In this document: positions 27,011 to 38,689 of the stretch, piece by piece | Position numbering within the stretch: position 1 is the first letter of the stretch | Layout of the letters: each line of letters opens with the position of its first letter | DNA from: Phlebiopsis flavidoalba | Taxonomy: Eukaryota > Basidiomycota > Agaricomycetes > Polyporales > Phanerochaetaceae | Length of the DNA: 64,000 nt | NCBI GenBank assembly: GCA_035772785.1 | Contig: JAOCPU010000011.1 | Span: forward strand, 62,001-126,000 | Direction of reading: 5' to 3' | Made by a program: the position numbers and the translations under genes | Notes under the pieces: model-generated | Told to the model about the DNA's origin: nothing | Seen by the model: the letters and a program-made list of their open reading frames with translations, nothing else | Database searches by the model: none

Positions 27011-27956
27011 CAACACGGTGGGGACTGTGATAATCATAGATCCGACCGCGACAACCTCTTAAACCGTTTGTCAAAATGAGGTCAGAGCTCACTTGTCGAC
27101 ACCTGTATGTGGGATTAGGCTCCCAAGATGAGTGAGAAACATACGAGGAGTTGAAAATAAAAAAACTTGTTCTTTGGATGAGATTGTCGTACGATTTGAT
27201 GCACAATGACGCATGCGCAGTAGGCGTCTGCGAAAACTACGAAGCAGAAAAGTTATCGTGCCATCTCTAGCGGCCACTGTTCACATGATCTTGTGGATTT
27301 GACGGGCTGCGAAAGTGGGACTGAACGCTTGGCGGTCGCCGCGAGGACGAGGAAAGGGGGTGAGGTACTACGGTTAATCGCGGCTATTTTTGTTAAGAAA
27401 ATGACACGGTTCAGATCGCGTGCGCGGTCCTTCGCATGCTAGACTATATACCGAGACTGAAAGTGTCGCCAATCTGCATGCGTGTGTGTCGGTATTTCCA
27501 AATTTACGGCACGGGCGATTGCGTTGAAGATGTTTCAGTGAACGCGTCGCGATGGTGCAGAACGGGCGCAATAAAGCGCAGTGACGCTGGCGTCATGTCG
27601 CGTGGTCGCCTTTGATGCGTATGGGGCTCCATAAAGAACCACGACGCGTCAAAAAGCGAGAGAACTCGTGCGAGGCGGCGCGCAAGAGCCCCCCGGGAGC
27701 GTCCACAACAACCCAGCAAGCACGCAGTTCAAATACGAATCCAAACCGACTGGCGTCCCAAGTAAAACGAAATTCCAATTCCACTTACACATAATCCTTT
27801 AAGCTTACACCCTAGCACCTCTATCGCCCACCTCCTCCCACGCCGAACCCCCAACCTCCCCCCGGTCCTCCCACCGACCTCTCCCTCCTACATCGTCTGA
27901 CACACCGCTCGCCACCCCCCTTCTGACATCCACCTCTTCAGCTCTTCTCCGCGTTC
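27011..27956. other. Spacer ending in a CT-rich promoter-like block
   Basis: No gene seen from 27011 to about 27790. From 27820 to 27955 the plus strand is C/T-rich, as in many strongly expressed fungal promoters and 5' leaders. It runs directly into the ATG at 27957, which supports that start. Confidence 0.4.
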
Positions 27957-28460
27957 ATGGCATCTATCGCGTCTGAACGCGGCCTCGTTCCCCGACCTCT
28001 CCGTCGTAGCTTCTTAGGGCGGAACCGTACTGTGTCGGCCCCCTTCTTCCGTGCGCCTCCCCCCTCCGCCTTGCCCCATACTCGCCCTTCCTATGGGTCT
28101 TGGCGGTGCATTCTTTATTTAGGGTCGATTGACGTATTCAAAGCTGACCCTTTTTCTCCTGCTCTTCGTGAGTGCTGCGCGTGCTATACTTCATCTGGCT
28201 CTGTTCGTTCCAGTGCGGCCCGCACTTCGAAGCAGCTCCTTGTTCTTTTTTCCGTTATCTTCTTGTGCGTCGTCGGATTCGGGCAGGTTCTCCTTGCGTC
28301 AGCTCTCGTCTACTGTCGCTTGTATCTGTGCGTGCGTGGTAGCGGCGCACCTCCGAGATTCTTTTCGTATCCTAGGCCGTGTGTTCGAGGACGAACGAAT
28401 GCCGTCGCGCGCCGTGCTCTCATCGCGAGCCTGCGCGTGCCTGTGACGTTTGTTACCTAG
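27957..28460 (+). CDS. Hypothetical protein with one hydrophobic segment
   Basis: Not recognised. 167 codons from an ATG that follows a CT-rich leader. The N-terminus is Arg-rich and basic (MASIASERGLVPRPLRRSFL); one strong hydrophobic segment QLLVLFSVIFLCVVGFGQV could span a membrane at about residues 88-106; the rest is Cys/Ser/Arg-rich. Frame +2 of the same DNA is also open. Downstream plus-strand frames (28484-29008, with SSPSEFLARIRSTSGGFRTE) might be a further exon. No family match; could be spurious in GC-rich DNA. Confidence 0.3.
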   Translation: MASIASERGLVPRPLRRSFLGRNRTVSAPFFRAPPPSALPHTRPSYGSWRCILYLGSIDVFKADPFSPALRECCACYTSSGSVRSSAARTSKQLLVLFSVIFLCVVGFGQVLLASALVYCRLYLCVRGSGAPPRFFSYPRPCVRGRTNAVARRALIASLRVPVTFVT

Positions 28461-28989
28461 GGGAAGGGGGAGAGTGGTGAGAGGTGAGGAGACTGACACA
28501 GAGAGGTAAGAGAATCCCCATTGAGGATCCACGGCACCGTCCGCACGTGCGCCTGCAAAGCACCCGACGCCAAGATCCGCCCATCTCCCTAAAAACGCCC
28601 CGATTTCCGTCAAGGCCCCCTCACCAACAGGGCGCGGCCCATGCTCACCAGCCTTCAATCCGTTACCTGTCATCGCCCTCGGAATTCCTCGCGCGTATCC
28701 GTTCCACCTCTGGCGGGTTTCGTACGGAGAACGCCCGGAATTTCCGAACGAGCGGCGCCAGCGTTGTGCAGGCCGCAGACCAAGACTGGGTCTGCTGCAG
28801 TTCCTACCTGCGTCGCGCGACTCCGTGCACGAAAAGGGCAGGTAGCTGCTCGCTAGGTCCGTGCGGGGGCATGCCCAGCCGAGGAGGCATCGTGTCGAGC
28901 GTGACCACCAGCGTCGGAGAACCCCCCCGCGGCTTTCGGCGCAGGCTGACTAGCAGACTCCAGCGTGCAAACTCGTTCCCGACGCGGCC

Positions 28990-30400
28990 TGCGCATACCG
29001 CGTTCTAGCGGTTGGAAGAGAAAGTGAAGGGATTAGGTACCAGTAGTAGCTAGGAACCCCCGTGTGCCCTGAGCCGTTCGCCCCCCCTCGCATCACAGCC
29101 TCAATGCCGTGCGCGTCGACCGCCGTACTTCATAAATATAACGGCCACGCCCACCGCCGCCGCGGCCCGCTACGCGCGCTCGCGAGGCCGGGTCGCCCTT
29201 GTCGCCCTCGGGTGGCAGATCCCACTGCACGCCGACTGTCTGCCAAGACCAGCGGCGAGCGGCAGTTTTCACGCGCAAACAGCGTCGTCTACCGCCTATA
29301 AAGTGTGATAGAGTTAGGAGAGTGGGAGGGAGGTGGTGATGGGGGACGGCACGGGTCGAGGGTTTGCGCACGGTCGCGTCGCGCAGCATGCGCGGGACGA
29401 TGCGCCCAGCCGCTCGTAGCCCGCGCCGGTTCCAACGCGTCCGCGGAGCAGTTTTGCCCGCGCTGCCTGAACACGTACATGAACGCTTCGTGCCCGTTTG
29501 TCAGCCACGAGAGAGAGAGAGGGGGGAGGGGCGGCGCGCGCACCGGGGTGTCCTTTGGAGCGCCTCGCGCGCCTGCGCCTCGACGTCGTCTGCGTAGTAG
29601 GAGCGCAGCGCCATGGGCGGCTTGTTTGAAAGTATATGTCGGCCATGTAGTACGACCACGGGCGTGCGGCTTTTGTGGCGTCCATGCTTGCGGCTGTGGG
29701 TGGGAGTAAAAGGGGTTTGTGTGCGAGCGCACAGTGCGAGTGCCGGCTCATATACACGGGGATCGACTGCCATCGGCCCCGGAGACCGCTAGGGTAATCG
29801 GTCCTATGCGCCGTGTCCGGCAAATGTGCTGCTCCTTGAGGAGACCCAAGGAGCCCCGTACCGGCAATTCGGGCCCATGCACAGGCCTCTACGTCGCTCC
29901 CGAGCTGGGGCCCGCCGGGTGTGGTGGTCGTGCCGCCGCCACAGCTGCATTAATTCTGCTGAGGGATTTACGGCGGAAGCGCGTGATAAGCGACTCGAGC
30001 TGGAGCGACATAATCGATATAGCAGTGGGGGGCCGTTCGCGCTGGACCGGCCACTCGCTCGGTCTTTAACGCGCCCCGGCGGCCTCCACTCTATTTCGGC
30101 GAGTCGGGGCATCATCCGCTGAAGAGCCCGGATTGCCCGCTGCTGCCTGCTGCTATGCCACTCGGGCTCGTGAAAGGTGCTGCTGCGTCGCGCATGGATC
30201 GCGTGCGGCGATTGCAAGGCAAACCCTGGCGATACCGCAGATGCATCCCGAGAGCCCGCCCGATTCACATGCACGCGCGAGGCGTAGCGCGGAGGCTCGG
30301 CGCGCACCTCCGTCGAGCGAGCGCCACCCCGCCGCGCGTCTCTTCTCCTCCCTCTCCTCCGAACAACCACGTACGATTCTGTCCTACTACAGCTGCTTGC
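28990..30400 (-). other. GC-rich region with possible minus-strand exons
   Basis: Open frames on all six frames because GC is high. The most protein-like minus-strand pieces are MSLQLESLITRFRRKSLSRI (about 30020-29960), SNKPPMALRSYYADDVEAQA (about 29625-29570) followed by GTGCGC, and IVPRMLRDATVRKPSTRAV (about 29400-29345) followed by an intron-like ...TTTATAG. They may belong to one gene. No known family recognised. Confidence 0.25.
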
Positions 30401-31190
30401 ACACATCAAACGCAGACCTGGTTGGAGAGCGGAGGCTGCACTGCCGCCGCAAGACGTGCCTTCACGTGCCGCCCCGTCATCGGCAGCGTGCGCTCTCTGC
30501 GACGGTCTCTATGTGCGTTAACCAGTCGCGCGCGCATGCGCCGGGTCGCTTGTTGGGAAGCGATTTATGGCCGGAGTGGGAGTCTGTGAGTGTTGTGGGT
30601 ATCGTGGTTTTGGTGTTGCTTACGATCTCGTAGGTACTTTCTTGTAAGGGAGCGCGTTTTCCGCTGGGCTACATAGTAATAACCATGGGAGGGAAATAAC
30701 CACTCTCAACATTCTCCTGGAAATCGACCTCAAAAAAAACGGTAAAGAAAGCGAAATTTGCTGTCCATCTGGCTGAACTGGATGTTACTATAATCCACTC
30801 TTAATGCTACACCTCAGCGACCACTCCCCAAATGACCCGTGTCACAACATGAGAGCTGTACCCTCCAAGGCGCTCCGCTATCATGGTTGGAGTAAGAGTC
30901 TGTGAGTGCTGATTGTGATGGCTCGTGTGTATTTAGCTGATGATTTGGCAAGATTTTCTCGTCGGGACCGTGTGAAATAGCAAGACCTTTTGCGGACGAA
31001 CTCATGCTCTCGCCGTAGTCTGGTCACCGACCTCAAAAGCATGGGTTGTGGCGAAGTTTTCTCCATCTGGATGTAACATAATCTACTCTTATATCACCCC
31101 TCGCGATTTACACACACACACCCATACGACTTTTGACAACACCGGAGGTCTAAGCCTCGAGGGACTCAGCAGGTAGCGTCACATCGAATG
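30401..31190. other. Spacer, nothing recognisable
   Basis: Falls from high to ordinary GC at about 30640. Contains short open frames only and two similar phrases, GTAAGAGTCTGTGAGTG-type (near 30890) and GGGAGTCTGTGAGTG (near 30585), on the plus strand. No gene, tRNA or repeat called. Confidence 0.3.
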
Positions 31191-31380
31191 ATTGACCTCC
31201 ACACCTGTTGCTGAGATCTCGGGCCTTTGTCACGCATGCTTCCGTGACCAAGATTTCCCTGGTGGCTTGACTTATGCTTCAGCCGCGATCTTTGGAACGC
31301 CCTCGTCCCAGTTTAAACCAAGCAAAGATTATCCAACTGAGACAAGCCCTAGCTCTACTATAACTACCACCCCAACAAAA

Positions 31381-31580
31381 CAACTCACCTTACCTCCTCA
31401 TCCCCTCCGCATCCGTACTCACCCACCCCTCCCCCTCCTCCCCCCCTCCTCACGCTCCCCCCCTCCCCCCTCCTCCCTTCCACACTCCCACTCCCACTCA
31501 AACTCCCCTCCCTCCTCCACTGAAACCACCACCCACCACCACCACCACACCACACCACCACCACTCACACCAAACCCGCC
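31381..31580. repeat. Low-complexity CCT/CCA-rich tract
   Basis: About 200 bp almost lacking G on the plus strand: CCTCC-type runs at 31415-31480, then CCACCA/CACCAC runs at 31525-31570. It sits at or just past the 3' end of the SUN-like gene on the other strand, where it reads as a Gly/Glu/Val-rich shadow. Confidence 0.6.
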
Positions 31581-34257
31581 CCTAACCGCATGCAAATGCG
31601 CACGGCTCCGCGCCCACCTCCGCGCGCTCCTCGGCCCCGCCCGACGCTCAAACTCAGTGGCCGCGAGCGCCAGCGCGCGCTCGAGTGCGCGCGCTGCAGC
31701 GGCGGGCGCGGTGGTGCGGCGAGGACGAACGCGGTGGGCGTCGTGGCGTGCGCGGGCGCGGCGCGAGCTTGCGTGCGGGGGCGGTGCGGCGCGTGCGCGG
31801 GGGCACGGGCGTCGTGTCGGAAGGGAAGGCGATGTTTGCGGTGGTGTGTGGGCGGGGTGGGGGCGCGGAGGGGGGGCGGGGTGGTTGGTGTGGGTGTGGG
31901 TGCGGTGGAGAGGCTGCGGGTGCGGAAGCGGGCGACCCAGCTCTGTGGTTATGCTGGGGTGCGTGGTGTGCCGGGGGGTCGGGGCGAGGGGTTCGGTGCG
32001 CGAGCCGCGGGTGAGGGCCATGACAGACGAGCAACGGCGAGGAGGAGGCAGAGTTGGGCGATGCCGAGGCGTTTTTCGAGGACGACCTGTGCGCACGCTG
32101 AGCCCCACACATGCGAACGAAGAGAGGAGGAAGAAACGCACCCTCGTCGTGTCAACCGCCCGACCTTGGCAGCAGCTCGAGATGCTCAAGCTCCAACCGC
32201 CTCTGCTGCCTCTCAAAATAGCGCCACCGCACGCTCATCGCAGCCTGCGCCTGCGCCTTTTCCCTACCCCCACCGCATCAGCCCCCCACGGGCACCCCAA
32301 CCAAAAAATCAAGAGAAAGAACTCACGATGCCCTCGAGCCGAAGCCGGTGTCCTCGCCAAGCTTGCGCAGCAGCTCGCGCACGCCCGCGGCGTGCTCCTC
32401 GACGAAGCGCGCGTACAGCGCGCCGTCGCGCTCGGAACTGCGCCGAGCCGGTTCATGATCGTGCGGTAGATGGACTCGCCGTTGGGCGCGGGCGCAGGCG
32501 CGGGGGACGACGGTGAGTGCTCTGTGCGGACGGTGGGGACGCCATTTGGCGCAGAGGAGGCGCGGGGTGAGCGGGGTGGAGGTGTTGGATATGGAGGATG
32601 AGGTGTGCGAGGAGCCTGAGGAGGGTGAGTTGGAGACGGAGACGGAGACGGGGGTCCGTAGGTGATAGTGGATACAAGGGCCGAGGCTGTGCATGGTAGT
32701 GTACAATGAATCCGAGGTATGTGGGCGTGAAGAGTCGTGAGTGCTGGTTTCCGAGCCCTGCGTGGACGCAGAGGTGTTTTCTGAGGTGAAGGCTCCGTCC
32801 GAGTCTGGAGCACCTATTATATGCGCTCCGGAAGCAGTCGAGGGTGAAGGCGTGTATGCAGATGTCGGTATTGAAAGGTTCTCCGGGAACACCCCGAATG
32901 GCTTGCGTCCTTCTGTGTGTCTACAGAAAGTAGTGGGGGGATACTGGACAGTTTCGGAAGTGGGGTTCAAATATAGGCGTTATCTCAATGGAGAAACAGT
33001 AGGGACCCTCGCGGACGGGAGGCACGGGGAGAATGGTGAGCACGACCATGCTTTTGGAGAGAGACTGGGCGCAGTGACTGGCTCTACTGCCTCGCGAGGT
33101 GACTCTGTGTGAGAGCTCGATGGGCCTGCCGCCGCCTTGCTCGGGTCGGCCTGCCAGACCTCCCACTTCCCAGTGCTCGAAGATGCGTCAGGCCGTACAC
33201 ACCGCAGAAGCGAGAGCGGGCAGTAGTATTCGCTACCGTAGTGCGACAAGAAAGTCGATGCGTATGAAGCGATAAAAGGTCTCCCAGCGTCTTGCGGCGG
33301 TGTGAAAGGAACTGTTGCTGCCACGATGAGGAGCGCACAGAGAGGCCGAAACAATACGCAAAAGACAACTGCTACACAAACTCACGGAAAGTTCTTACGC
33401 CCGATGTACGCCCCCGCAGAAAGTCCACGCCGCGGGATCCGTCGTATACGTCTTCGCAAACCACGCACCTCCAATAATCCCGAAAAAAATCACGCCGCAG
33501 AGAAAAAACTCGTAGTTCGCAAGCAGCTTGCACACGTGATCGATGCGCACGTCGTCGCCACAGCTCGACGACCGACGTGCTGGGTGGGGGGGTGTGTATG
33601 GTGGGGGGGACCCCGCGCCGCGCAACGGCCAGAGAGCCATGTCCCCGGTCCTGCTTCGAACGACAGGGATCCGGCTCCCGTGGCTCCGATCGCCGCGCCT
33701 ATTAGTACAGTGCGCCGGGTTGCACGCGCGCCGGAGCACTCCACCGACGCTCGTAGTTGAAGCGCGTCGCGTGACAGCGGGAGCACTAGGGAAAGTACAC
33801 ACGGCGGCGCCGTCCTGCGGCCGGAACGATTGTCCTCCACGACAGGCGGCGCCGCGGGCGGCGCGCCCTGCTCTGCGGGGATGTGCGGTGTCCGACGTTG
33901 TTGAGCTGTGTCTGAACGAGGGAACAGCTGCGGCGGGGGCGGGGGAGGTGCGCTGGTGAGTGCGCCGGTGTGCGCCGGCGAGCTGCTTCGCCTTCCACCT
34001 CTATCTCGAAGGAGAGCAGGACGTCCTCGCTCGGTCGTGCTCGAGCGGTGCTAGGGCCGCAGGCAGCATGCCGATATGGGGGGCCCGGGCCCACTCCCTT
34101 TCGAGTGATGTGCGTTGCGATTTGCCATGGAAGGGTCGTTGGGCGAGAAGGGTTCCGCGAGGACAGGCATGGAGAGCAAAGAGCAGCGCGAGGAGAGGTG
34201 CAGGGAGCGTGCGGAAAGGGTCTCATAGGATGAGAAGAGAGCTAGGGCAAGGAGCAT
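31580..34257 (-). CDS. SUN-like (SLP1/OPT-type) ER membrane protein
   Basis: Member of the SUN-like family (yeast Slp1, plant OPT): an ER/nuclear-envelope glycoprotein with a lumenal SUN-like domain, thought to guard membrane-protein folding. Minus strand: signal peptide MLLALALFSSYETLSA (start 34257); CCLRPLAPLE and EDVLLSF..EVEGEA, the family's LLSFEEWK block (34070-34010); SUN-like domain DDVRIDHV (33550), LANYEFF, FAKTYTTDPAAWTF (33450-33410), intron, FLSHYGSEYYCPLSLLR (33245-33200), KWEVWQADPSKAA; a Ser/Pro-rich linker with NLSIPTSAYTPSPSTASG (32880); GESIYRTIMNRLGAVPSERDG in two frames and then ALYARFVEEHAAGVRELLRKLGED (32480-32350); intron; ERQQRRLELEHLELLPRS (32200); VLEKRLGIAQLCLLLAV, the C-terminal transmembrane helix, then MALTRGSRTEP (32080-31990). 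The C-terminal tail is low-complexity and its end is a guess. Confidence 0.86.
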
Positions 34258-34709
34258 GCGCCGAATGTCGCCCCGTAGGAGGGCTGTGTGGGCGGGGCGT
34301 GGTCGATCGGGTGGCGGGAGGAGAGATGCAGACGAAACTGCAGACCATAACGCGTAATTAGGCCCGCTCTCCCGCTAGGCGCGCACTGACGCTGCATTCA
34401 TCATGGACAGCGCCACGTCAGAGACTTGGTGGATGTGCACACTCGAGCGTTGCAACACGGTCCCGGGAATGTGTCTTTTCAGGGTATGCGAAAGTGCATA
34501 CATATACGAAAAGAAAGCCGATCGTCGCTATATACCCATGTCGTAATACAGGTTACAGCACGAGTCAACTGAATTGGCAAAATGAAAGGCTGAATTGCAG
34601 CAGTAGTTCTAATGTACTTAGAACGACACAGATGCGTGAGACGTCCATTTGGTTGCGTTTGATTAGATGCCGTGTTTTCCCTGGCTAGTGATATGCATCC
34701 GCGCTTTCG
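34258..34709. other. Promoter region of the SUN-like gene
   Basis: Lies between the start of the SUN-like gene and the end of the V-ATPase subunit gene, both on the minus strand. No coding signal. Composition drops from GC-rich to AT-richer near 34480. Confidence 0.4.
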
Positions 34710-35673
34710 CTAGTGGACGTGCGATGTTGCGCTTACTGGCACTGTTGAAAGGGTCAATATGCAGAGCACACGATAGTAAGATAGACATACGGGGTTGCCG
34801 AGACCGCCTGCTCGACGCGAGTTCATGATCAAAGCAACGATCAGGCCTGCGAACAATGAGCTATCATAAACCTCAACAAAAGAGCCTTCACATACCGTAA
34901 AGACCCAAGGACTTCCGCAAAAATGAGAATAAGAATCTAGCAAGCCAGTTTTTTGAGCCTTCTTCGAGCAAGCACCCAACACACCACAGAACGCAGTACG
35001 TACCATTCCGACGAAAGAGACGCGGCTGCTGCGCACCCAAGTGCCACTCCGGACACCAGCAACATCACCAAACGATACCGATGGCGAAAAGCCGGCCGCG
35101 AGGACCAGCAAGGCCGAACGGACAGACCGGCACCGAGCTGAACGAAGCCCTGGTAGAGCGGCATTTGCATTTGGACTGCAAGGCGTTAGCAATACTACCC
35201 AGCCAACAGGAGGATATACGTACGGTCACCAGAAATCAGGACCGACACGACGAGACCGTAGATCTGGGGTGCAGAGCATTCAGTTGTGGAAGATGGGATG
35301 GGTTTTTAGGGTACGTACAGCGATGATACCAGCCATGATAACCGGGACGACACACTTCATCATCAGGTCAGGCCGGAGGGACCGACATGGCAGAGATACC
35401 GACGCCCGACTTTCGCGGTGCCGTAGCTGCACCGCCGTCAGCGACACCACACGCTGCCCACACGTAGCACAACGCACCTAGCTCCTATGCCTAGCACACC
35501 ATCAGCACTTGCGTTTACACGCGCAAAGGAGGCGACTCACACGTAAAGACGATAGCACTGGTGCAGCCCTGGAAGGAACGTCGCGCTCAGCCCGCTGCGC
35601 GCAAGAGGCCCGTGGGCGCGCGACTCACCATGGCACTGAAGAACGGGGCGTAGACGGGGCACAGGTCAGACAT
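34710..35673 (-). CDS. VMA3: V-type H+-ATPase proteolipid, subunit c
   Basis: Forms the rotating proton-carrying ring of the vacuolar ATPase; four transmembrane helices. Minus strand with several introns: start MSDLCPVYAPFFSAM (35673-35629); SLRPDLMMKCVVPVIMAGII (35385-35325); LYQGFVQLGAGLSV (35160-35120); a frame-broken FAIGIVGDAGVRGTAQQ equivalent (35080-35010); FVGM (about 35000); ILIFAEVLG (about 34930-34905), carrying the glutamate that binds the proton; intron; GLIVALIMNSRRAGGLGNP (34850-34795). The length of about 160 residues fits the family. Frame shifts occur in the third helix. The exact stop is uncertain: the last frame runs to 34710, but the protein probably ends within a few codons of 34790 or after one more small exon. 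The start is supported by its close match to the usual subunit c N-terminus. Confidence 0.88.
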
Positions 35674-36013
35674 TTCGGGCAGCTTTGGGTGTGGGTGCGG
35701 GGTGCGACGGGCGCGGGGGTGCTGGTGGCTGCGATGAACGTCGTCGACGTCGCTCTTTCCAACGGCATGCGTCAATGCCCGGCGTTTTCCGGGCTCCATC
35801 ACGGTTATTCAGCTCCGACTCAATGCTGCGCCGCATGCGGCAGGCGAGGCGCAGCGCGCGCGAAGGGCACACACACACGCAGAAAATTGTGTCCGTTTCT
35901 CCAAGTACAAGTGCATTGAGTAGTCGTGATAGTACAGTGTATTCTATGCAATATATAGTAGGGCCGAAGAGCGCAGGAGACCAAAGATCAAGAACAGAGC
36001 GGCGGGTGCGTTT
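35674..36013. other. Promoter region of VMA3 / 3' flank of thioredoxin reductase
   Basis: 340 bp between two minus-strand genes. No coding signal. Two close runs of CGA/CGT-rich DNA (35730-35760) and a CA repeat (35867-35880) are the only visible structure. Confidence 0.4.
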
Positions 36014-37257
36014 TTATTCCTCGATGCCCTCCTCCTCCTCCGCAATCAGTCGCTCAGCCTCGGACAGAGCGCGGCCATGCAGCCGGCTGCCCGACAGAGG
36101 TGATCGCCTGGCGGTACCGCTTGTCCTGAACATCGCCCGCCGCAAAACACGCCCTTGACGCTGGTCTGCGTCGTGCCGGGAACCGTGACGATGTAGCCGT
36201 CGGTGTCGGTCTGGAGCTGGCCGCGGACGAGCGCGGTCGCGGGCTCGTGGCCGATCGCGTAGAAGAGGCCGTTCACGGGGAGGTCCTTCTCCTCGCCCGA
36301 GACGATGTTCTTGATGCGCAGGTTGTTGAGCAGGTCGCCGTCGCCCTGGCACTCGACCGCGACGGTGTTCCAGAGGATGGTCACCTTCGGGTGGTTCTGC
36401 AGCCGCTTCGCCATGATCTTCGACGCGCGCAGCTCGCCCCGGCGCACGAGCACGTACACGTGCGAGCCCGTACTTTGTGTGAGGTCTGCGAAAGGCGTAA
36501 GCGCGCGGAATAGAGTTGGGCACCGGTGCGGTACGTACAGGTCGCCTCCTCGGCCGCAGAGTCGCCACCGCCGATGACGGCCAGAGGCTTGTTGCTATTC
36601 AATGCGTCAGGCACGCTACTGCAGTGAGAGAAGAAGTGCGACTGACCGGAAGATGGGAACGGCACCGTCGCAAACGGCGCAGGCAGAGATACCAGACTGC
36701 CAGTACGTCTCCTCGCCCTTGAGGCCCAGGCGCTTCGCGCTCGCACCAGTCGCGATGATGAGCGTGTCGGCAGTCTCGGGCTCCTGGTCCTCCTGGAACT
36801 CACGCCAGTAGCGGAACGGACGCGCGGAGAGTTCGACTTTTGAGACGGTCTCGGTGATGACCTTCGTGCCAAAGCGCAGAGACTGAGCGCGGAACTTGTC
36901 CATGGAGCTCAGGACCCAGTATTCCCGAGGGGAAACCAGGGAAGTTCTCGACTGAGCGAGCAAATTAGGCCCTAAATCACGAGAAAAGCGGATGGGGGAA
37001 GGCGACTTACTGTCGGTTGTTGTTGTGAGCTGTCCACCGGCGGCAAAGCCGTTGGCCATGAAGCCCTCAAAGAGAACGGGGCTGAGGTTGGCACGGCCGA
37101 GGTAGATGGCGGCGAGTGGTCCTCCAGGTGACCAGCAGGTCCAGAGCGATGATCACCTGGATCGCGGTGAGCCTACGCCCCTGCCTGTGCTGCTGGGCGA
37201 GAAAGAAGGACTTACGACTTTGGAGTGCATCTTGCTGCTGACGGGGACGGTGGCCAT
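36014..37257 (-). CDS. TRR1: Thioredoxin reductase (NADPH), low-Mr type
   Basis: Flavoprotein that passes electrons from NADPH to thioredoxin in the cytosol. Minus strand: first exon MATVPVSSKMHSKV (start 37257), intron (GTAAGT...CAG), then VII with a frame-broken GSGPAGHTAAIYL (FAD site, about 37160-37110); GFMANGFAAGGQLTTTTD (37070-37020); intron; MDKFRAQSLRFGTKVITETV; TADTLIIATGASAKRLGLKG; SGISACAVCDG, the redox-active Cys pair (36690-36660); intron; NKPLAVIGGGDSAAEEAT, the NADPH site (36600-36545); intron; YVLVRRGELRASKIMAKRL; YAIGHEPATALVRGQL; TQTSVKGVFCGGRCSGQAV, where one base shifts the expected AAGDVQDKRYRQA; end SEAERLIAEEEEGIEE with stop 36014-36016. Full length for the family, all motifs present. 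The alternative that the last 120 bp is truly frameshifted is unlikely, because similarity resumes right to the stop. Confidence 0.93.
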
Positions 37258-38689
37258 GGGAGCGGTTGGGGTGGTGGCTGGGCTTGGTGTGTGAAGGCGG
37301 CGGCGAGGGGTATGACTCTCGAGAGAGCTTTGAAGGTGGATAATGCCTGGCGGGAGAGCAGCGTGGAGGATTTTATACGGGCGGGGGACGTGCGGTCACG
37401 GACGAGCCCCGCCAAACTTAGTCAAGGGCTTGTAAGGGCGCGTCCACGTGAAGCTATCGCCGCGATAATTTCGAGGGGGCGTGATTCGCCCCGAGGGCAG
37501 AGTTGGCCAGGAAATCGCTTACCGGGGGTTGGAACCCGCCCAATTCCAAATGTCGTCCCGACGATGGCAGCAGCGTCCCAGGACAGCCTGATCAACATCC
37601 ACCATTCAGAGCGAATGAAAGATTGACGTTTTGCTGCTCTCCGTCAGGCGCAATTCCCATTGCTGATGCAGCCAAAGTCACAGGATTCGGGCGATGTATC
37701 ATCTATCACGAATTCACCACACAACATATCGCCTTTATTATTATTCTTTAAAACGAATTCTGAGCGGGCTGAGACATCTCCTCGCATCCAAGTTACCACA
37801 GGGCGCCACAGGGCTTTCAGCGATGAACTTTGCGTTTGTTCACGCTAGCGTTGTAGATCGCGAACACTCCTCCCGTTCACTGCGTATCTTTCATCAAGAA
37901 CTTGGAGAATTTGAGGTGGCGTACCTGTAAAGTGTCTGCGTTTCGTGTTCAATTCAGTTAATGCTCATCTTCGCATTGATGCTCATCCAGTTCCAGTCCT
38001 CGCACAGCACATCTCCCGCCGACTCGAGTAAGCAACAATTGCAACGCGCAAACCTCACCGCTCTCATCGATGTTGTCATCGCGCAAGCTATCGCCCAACG
38101 TCACGGAGCCCAGCTATCCGATAAGTGATCGAATCTTCTCTGTTCATGTCAATGGCAACTTGAGTCTCGTCCGACGCCGCTCTACTGTCAGCTCGAGCCG
38201 ACGAGCTCTCTTTCGAGGCACTTGTCTCTTCTGACTTTTTCCGCCATGGACCGGGTGTGTCAGCTTCTACGCAGTCATGAATTCCCTCGAGCGTTTATGT
38301 TAACCTTTGACTAGTTGACGACTTCATGTGATGCTAGCCGGACAAGGCCTCTGCATGCTTTGTGAATACAAGACCCTTAGGAGAGGGTATACGGAAATGA
38401 ACCGTGGTAGAACTGCTGCTGAACAGCAGGGCTGAACTGTCCCCTCCCGCCTCGCCTTCTTCTGTTTCTCGACCGGCGAGGCGAAGAAGCAGCGGGCCCG
38501 GGTACGCAGCCGCTCACCTTTTACAATGAGCTGACCTCTGAAACCAAATACGGCGCAACGACGCTCGCCACTCCACGCAAAAAGAGAGAAGAACGTCATG
38601 AAATTTCTCGTCTGTCCGGGTGCAAAAAACCGACAACACGGCCAATCACAGCTCACATCCACTTGCCTCTCTCCTCCCCGCGCCCCATC
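37258..38689. other. Long spacer upstream of thioredoxin reductase
   Basis: 1.4 kb without a recognised gene. Plus-strand frames at 37503-37930 and the minus-strand frame 38815-38324 show no known motifs. Likely contains the thioredoxin reductase promoter (right of 37258) and the 3' UTR of the tetraspanin gene. Composition is near 50% GC. Confidence 0.35.

Noticed and set aside
31192..32469. 425-codon plus-strand open frame, the longest in the window
   Set aside because: It is low-complexity (Pro/Ser/Thr then Arg/Gly) and lies opposite the SUN-like gene, whose transmembrane and conserved segments are unmistakable on the minus strand. It is a GC-driven shadow.
31590..32516. 308-codon plus-strand open frame
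   Set aside because: Same reason: antisense to the SUN-like gene, Arg/Gly-rich, no motif.
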